A stretch of DNA of 64,000 bases. Source: Nilaparvata lugens (lineage: Eukaryota > Arthropoda > Insecta > Hemiptera > Delphacidae). The notes beneath the pieces are model-generated. The model saw only the letters and a program-made list of their open reading frames with translations. It searched no databases and was not told the origin of the DNA. The position numbers and the translations under genes were made by a program. The stretch spans positions 53,502,463 through 53,566,462 of the forward strand of contig NC_052507.1 in assembly GCF_014356525.2 (NCBI RefSeq), read 5' to 3'. Positions within the stretch are counted from its first letter, which is position 1, and the number at the start of each line of letters is the position of its first letter. This document shows positions 60,845 to 64,000 of this stretch, piece by piece.

Positions 60845-63342
60845 ATGGCTCGTGTTTTAGTTGGTGTTAAGCGCGTGATTGATTACGCCGTAAAGGTAAA
60901 TGATTTTCATTTCTTTGAGTACCCAACTATTAAACATTTTATAACAAAATAATTTAGAATTTTTAAAAAATAGATGACTTTTAGGCCTAAGCTATAAAAA
61001 GTATGTATCTTGATTCAAGTTTGAGTCAATTTCAATAAATCAACAAAACAGATTGAACATCTTTGCTGATTTGCCTAATCTTTAAATATGTAGAATAGCT
61101 ACTTATTATTTTCCATTCAATTTTTATTTTCTAACCATCAAAGTAACATTACTATTCACTTATAAATAATTTTAATTTATACGTTCAACATAGCCTAGAA
61201 ATGAGAAAACGTTTTTCTTTACTGATTACCGTACAGTTGAATTAATTAAAAGGAAGCCTACATGAACTCAGCAAGGTTATAAACTTCCTATACTATAGGC
61301 TACATTGATTTATAAATTTTCAAATTGAAAACTTTGCATGAATGTGGAAGATAAAACTGCAAATTTATTTTTTGTTTTCTAACCTAAAAATTACAGGAAG
61401 TTCTGTAAATTAAAATTTGAAGAGTTATTGATGTTCGGTATATTGATAACAGCTGAACTTTAACCTCAATGTTACCTAATATCACTGACAAGTAGTATTG
61501 CAACACTACAGTTCAATTTTATAAAATTATTATGAGAGTTGAACTAATCTGAACTGTGTTGTATCTTAAAAAAATCAATAATAATGCGGAAGTTGAAAAT
61601 TTCAAAAGTCTGAATTTCTTTCTTTTTAGATAATGTAAAATATTAAAAATTTCCCTGATATATTCACTAACATCTCCAGGAATTGATCTGAAATTATATT
61701 AAAAAAAATGTAAGTGTTGTTCATGTACCTTCATAATTGCCCCATTACAGTCATATTCTTTGTATATGATCATATAGTCTCGTAGATATTTGTCCAAACT
61801 TATTAATTTGTAGACTTAATTTTTTATTAGACCCGTTAACTTTTTTATATTTTTTTACTATATGAAATAAATATCAATAATCTGATTATAGATAACTTAT
61901 ATCTTTCTGTAGAATGGGAGTTTTATCTTGAACGGTCACATTATAAATATCAGGTAAAATCAACGGTTTTTGATGTAATAGGTAATACAGCTATTACCTT
62001 AGATCATAATATTTACTAACAAGTATTTGACAGTATAACACAGTATTTATTGGGTATTAAATCTTCTATAAAAGCAGTCAAAAAATGGATAACCATTCAT
62101 AAAGCATTCTATTTACTGTTCAAATTCAGTTATAAATATTCGTTTGCTATCTTTTTATGTTATTAGACCAATCTAATAGCATAGATATTTCTAATATTTA
62201 ACAAATCTATCCTTTCCATACTACGGACCGTTATCAAATCATTTGTAGGCTTAATTGATCATTATTATCAAGGATCAAGAATCCAAATATATTTTAGTGG
62301 TTCAATAAATGTATTAATAATTTATTTATTAGAAAAAAATTGGCATTGAATGTAAAGAGAACAAAACACGTTCAGCTGTGAATCTTATTCTATATTGTAG
62401 TTCGATGTTTTTTTTCAAAATGAATACTTGAAGTCGTTGCCAATGACTGGGGTCTCCAGATAGACAGTGTCAAAAAAAATTCGGCATATATTCCGGCATT
62501 AGAAGCCCGAATGCAAACTTTTAGGCTGTTTCAGACCGTCATAACAGTCTTTCTTTCGAAATTTTGCTCAAGCTACGTACGGCGGTCTGAAACGGGCTGC
62601 CAAGATATGACCAAGATATTCACAATAAGTGAATGTTCACACTAAGAGAGAGTATACCGTACATTTTTCAGCAACTATGCCATCCTATCATTTCTACTAA
62701 CTTTATAACGTGAATTTCAGCATAGGATCATTTATATTACTGTTTAATGAGTTTAATTCAGGTGTAAACAACAGGCATTCGCCAAAACTGCTTTCAACCT
62801 TGATTTAAAATTTCAGAGGCTACGTAGAGTTTATGATTTGATGTATATATTGAGTGTATACACTTCAGTATTTGTTTTAATTTTTACTAGTCTATTCTCT
62901 CTTACCCAATTCATCATTTATTAATTTTTATATCAATATTGCTACTTATTTTTCATTATTTATTGATATCGATGTGGGATTATAGTTTATTATAGCCTAC
63001 CATGTAATTTATCATTACTAGAAAGTTTTTTAAGAAAATAAATGTATCTATTATCTTTAAATTAAATTTCTCACCCATTCTTCATTCTTTCTTGGTAGGC
63101 TATCTGTGAAGATTGATATTTGATATTTTTGCGCGTATTATCTTATAATTTTCGGAGAAAATAAATGTATTAATTGTTTTCAGATTCGTGTGAAACCGGA
63201 CAAAACCGGAGTGGTGACAGATGGTGTGAAGCATTCCATGAATCCATTCGACGAAATCGCCGTAGAAGAGGCGGTTCGCATGAAAGAGAAAAAGCTGGCC
63301 AGCGAAGTTATTGCCGTCTCTTGTGGTCCCGCACAAGCTCAG
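60845..63342 (+). CDS. ETFB: Electron transfer flavoprotein beta subunit, first two coding exons
   Basis: ETF-beta and ETF-alpha form the mitochondrial-matrix FAD/AMP protein that carries electrons from acyl-CoA and other dehydrogenases to ETF-ubiquinone oxidoreductase. Exon 1 (60845-60895) reads [17 protein letters not shown]. Exon 2 (63184-63342) reads [20 protein letters not shown], then [20 protein letters not shown] and [13 protein letters not shown]. Both borders (GTAAAT; TTTTCAG; GTAATT) are canonical and in phase 0. The words [16 protein letters not shown] and [15 protein letters not shown] are near-invariant in the family. The start methionine is at the usual place, and family members lack a classical cleaved presequence here. 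The remaining two thirds of the protein lie beyond the window. Confidence 0.95.
60896..63183. other. First intron of ETF-beta
   Basis: 2.3 kb of AT-rich DNA. A hairpin-like family motif lies near 62650-62725 (ACTTTATAACGTGAATTTCA) and a segment shared with 19275 at 62767-62840. No exon on either strand. Confidence 0.5.
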
Positions 63343-64000
63343 GTAATTTCTGTTGCCATTGGTTCGATGGCAATCTCCCATGTTATTTCTAAGAAATACT
63401 GACTGTTCCAAGTGTATCTTCATCAAAATTAAGTAGGATAATTACATTTTGATTGATAATGCATAATTTTTTCTTGAAGTGATACACGAATACCCTGGTT
63501 TAAAATGAATGTGTGCTTGTCAGAAAAAGAATACCATTGGTTCTCCTGGCAGTGTTCACACATTGAACGACTGTATATTTACTATATTTAACTATAAGAA
63601 CTGGTAATACGGTATCCTTTTTTCCAACTTATATTCATTGGTAAGCTTAGCTAATTTAAAAAGCTTTTAAGCTATTCTCTGGAATGCTATAGTAACTAAT
63701 GATAAAACAAATGAATTGTTTTTTGAATCGTTTAATGATAATTATTATAATTTTATTTGCACATTGTGCTGAATGCTGACAGTCGTAATTTTTTATAGAT
63801 GAAAATAATAGAGTAATAATACATTAGTGAAAGCTGAAAGAATAACCTTGATTTGGGACTGTGTCTATCGTCTACCTGAATTCAGGAGAAAAAATAGCAC
63901 AAGGTTTGCCTTATTATTTCTCTTCTAATGTTATTCACATTTTTGTACAAATGTACATAATTATATTAAATATTTTTGGACAAAAAATTGTGATGTGGTA
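63343..64000. other. Second intron of ETF-beta, to window end
   Basis: AT-rich, nothing recognised. The next ETF-beta exon is expected beyond 64000. Confidence 0.5.

Overview
This is an AT-rich, intron-rich, repeat-dense stretch of an arthropod nuclear genome. Exons are short, have GT/AG borders and are separated by kilobase introns full of transposon debris. The gene complement (actin-interacting protein 1, integrin beta, electron transfer flavoprotein beta), a short TTAGG-type tract and the repeat families suggest an insect. A hemipteran, possibly a planthopper, is my best guess; that rests on remembered resemblance of the repeats and was not checked.

Region by region: (1) 1-2.3 kb is a 5'-truncated LINE reverse transcriptase on the minus strand. 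(2) 4.7-12.1 kb holds the 3' end of an AIP1/flare-type WD40 gene on the plus strand. Its penultimate exon lies in a nearly identical 1.68-kb block present twice, and both blocks are entangled with halves of a tyrosine-recombinase (Crypton-like) gene. A tRNA-derived SINE split by a foldback element sits between the two copies. (3) 16.6-20.1 kb is the 3' part of an unrecognised coiled-coil gene on the minus strand, convergent with the WD40 gene. (4) 21-32.5 kb is repeat territory: a recurrent roughly 0.8-kb family with inverted ACTTTCCTTGCC ends (called family A here), MITEs, an RTE-like remnant and nested tandem duplications of 2.0 kb and 1.0 kb. (5) 32.6-37.0 kb is a 175-bp minisatellite combined with three copies of a block carrying an exon-like minus-strand ORF. 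(6) 37.2-38.2 kb is a PIF/Harbinger-like TIR element that carries a LINE C-terminal fragment and lies inside an older inverted repeat. (7) 38.5-56.7 kb holds 13 exons of a divergent integrin beta subunit, from the PSI domain to the stop codon. (8) 60.8-63.3 kb has the first two coding exons of mitochondrial ETF-beta.

The three recognised genes have unrelated jobs (actin disassembly, cell adhesion, fatty-acid and amino-acid oxidation) and show no operon-like relationship. The most unusual features are the duplicated WD40 exon with incompatible phase, the integrin beta-I domain with its MIDAS kept but its ADMIDAS aspartates replaced, the triplicated exon-like unit within a minisatellite, and several nested TIR elements with readable target-site duplications.
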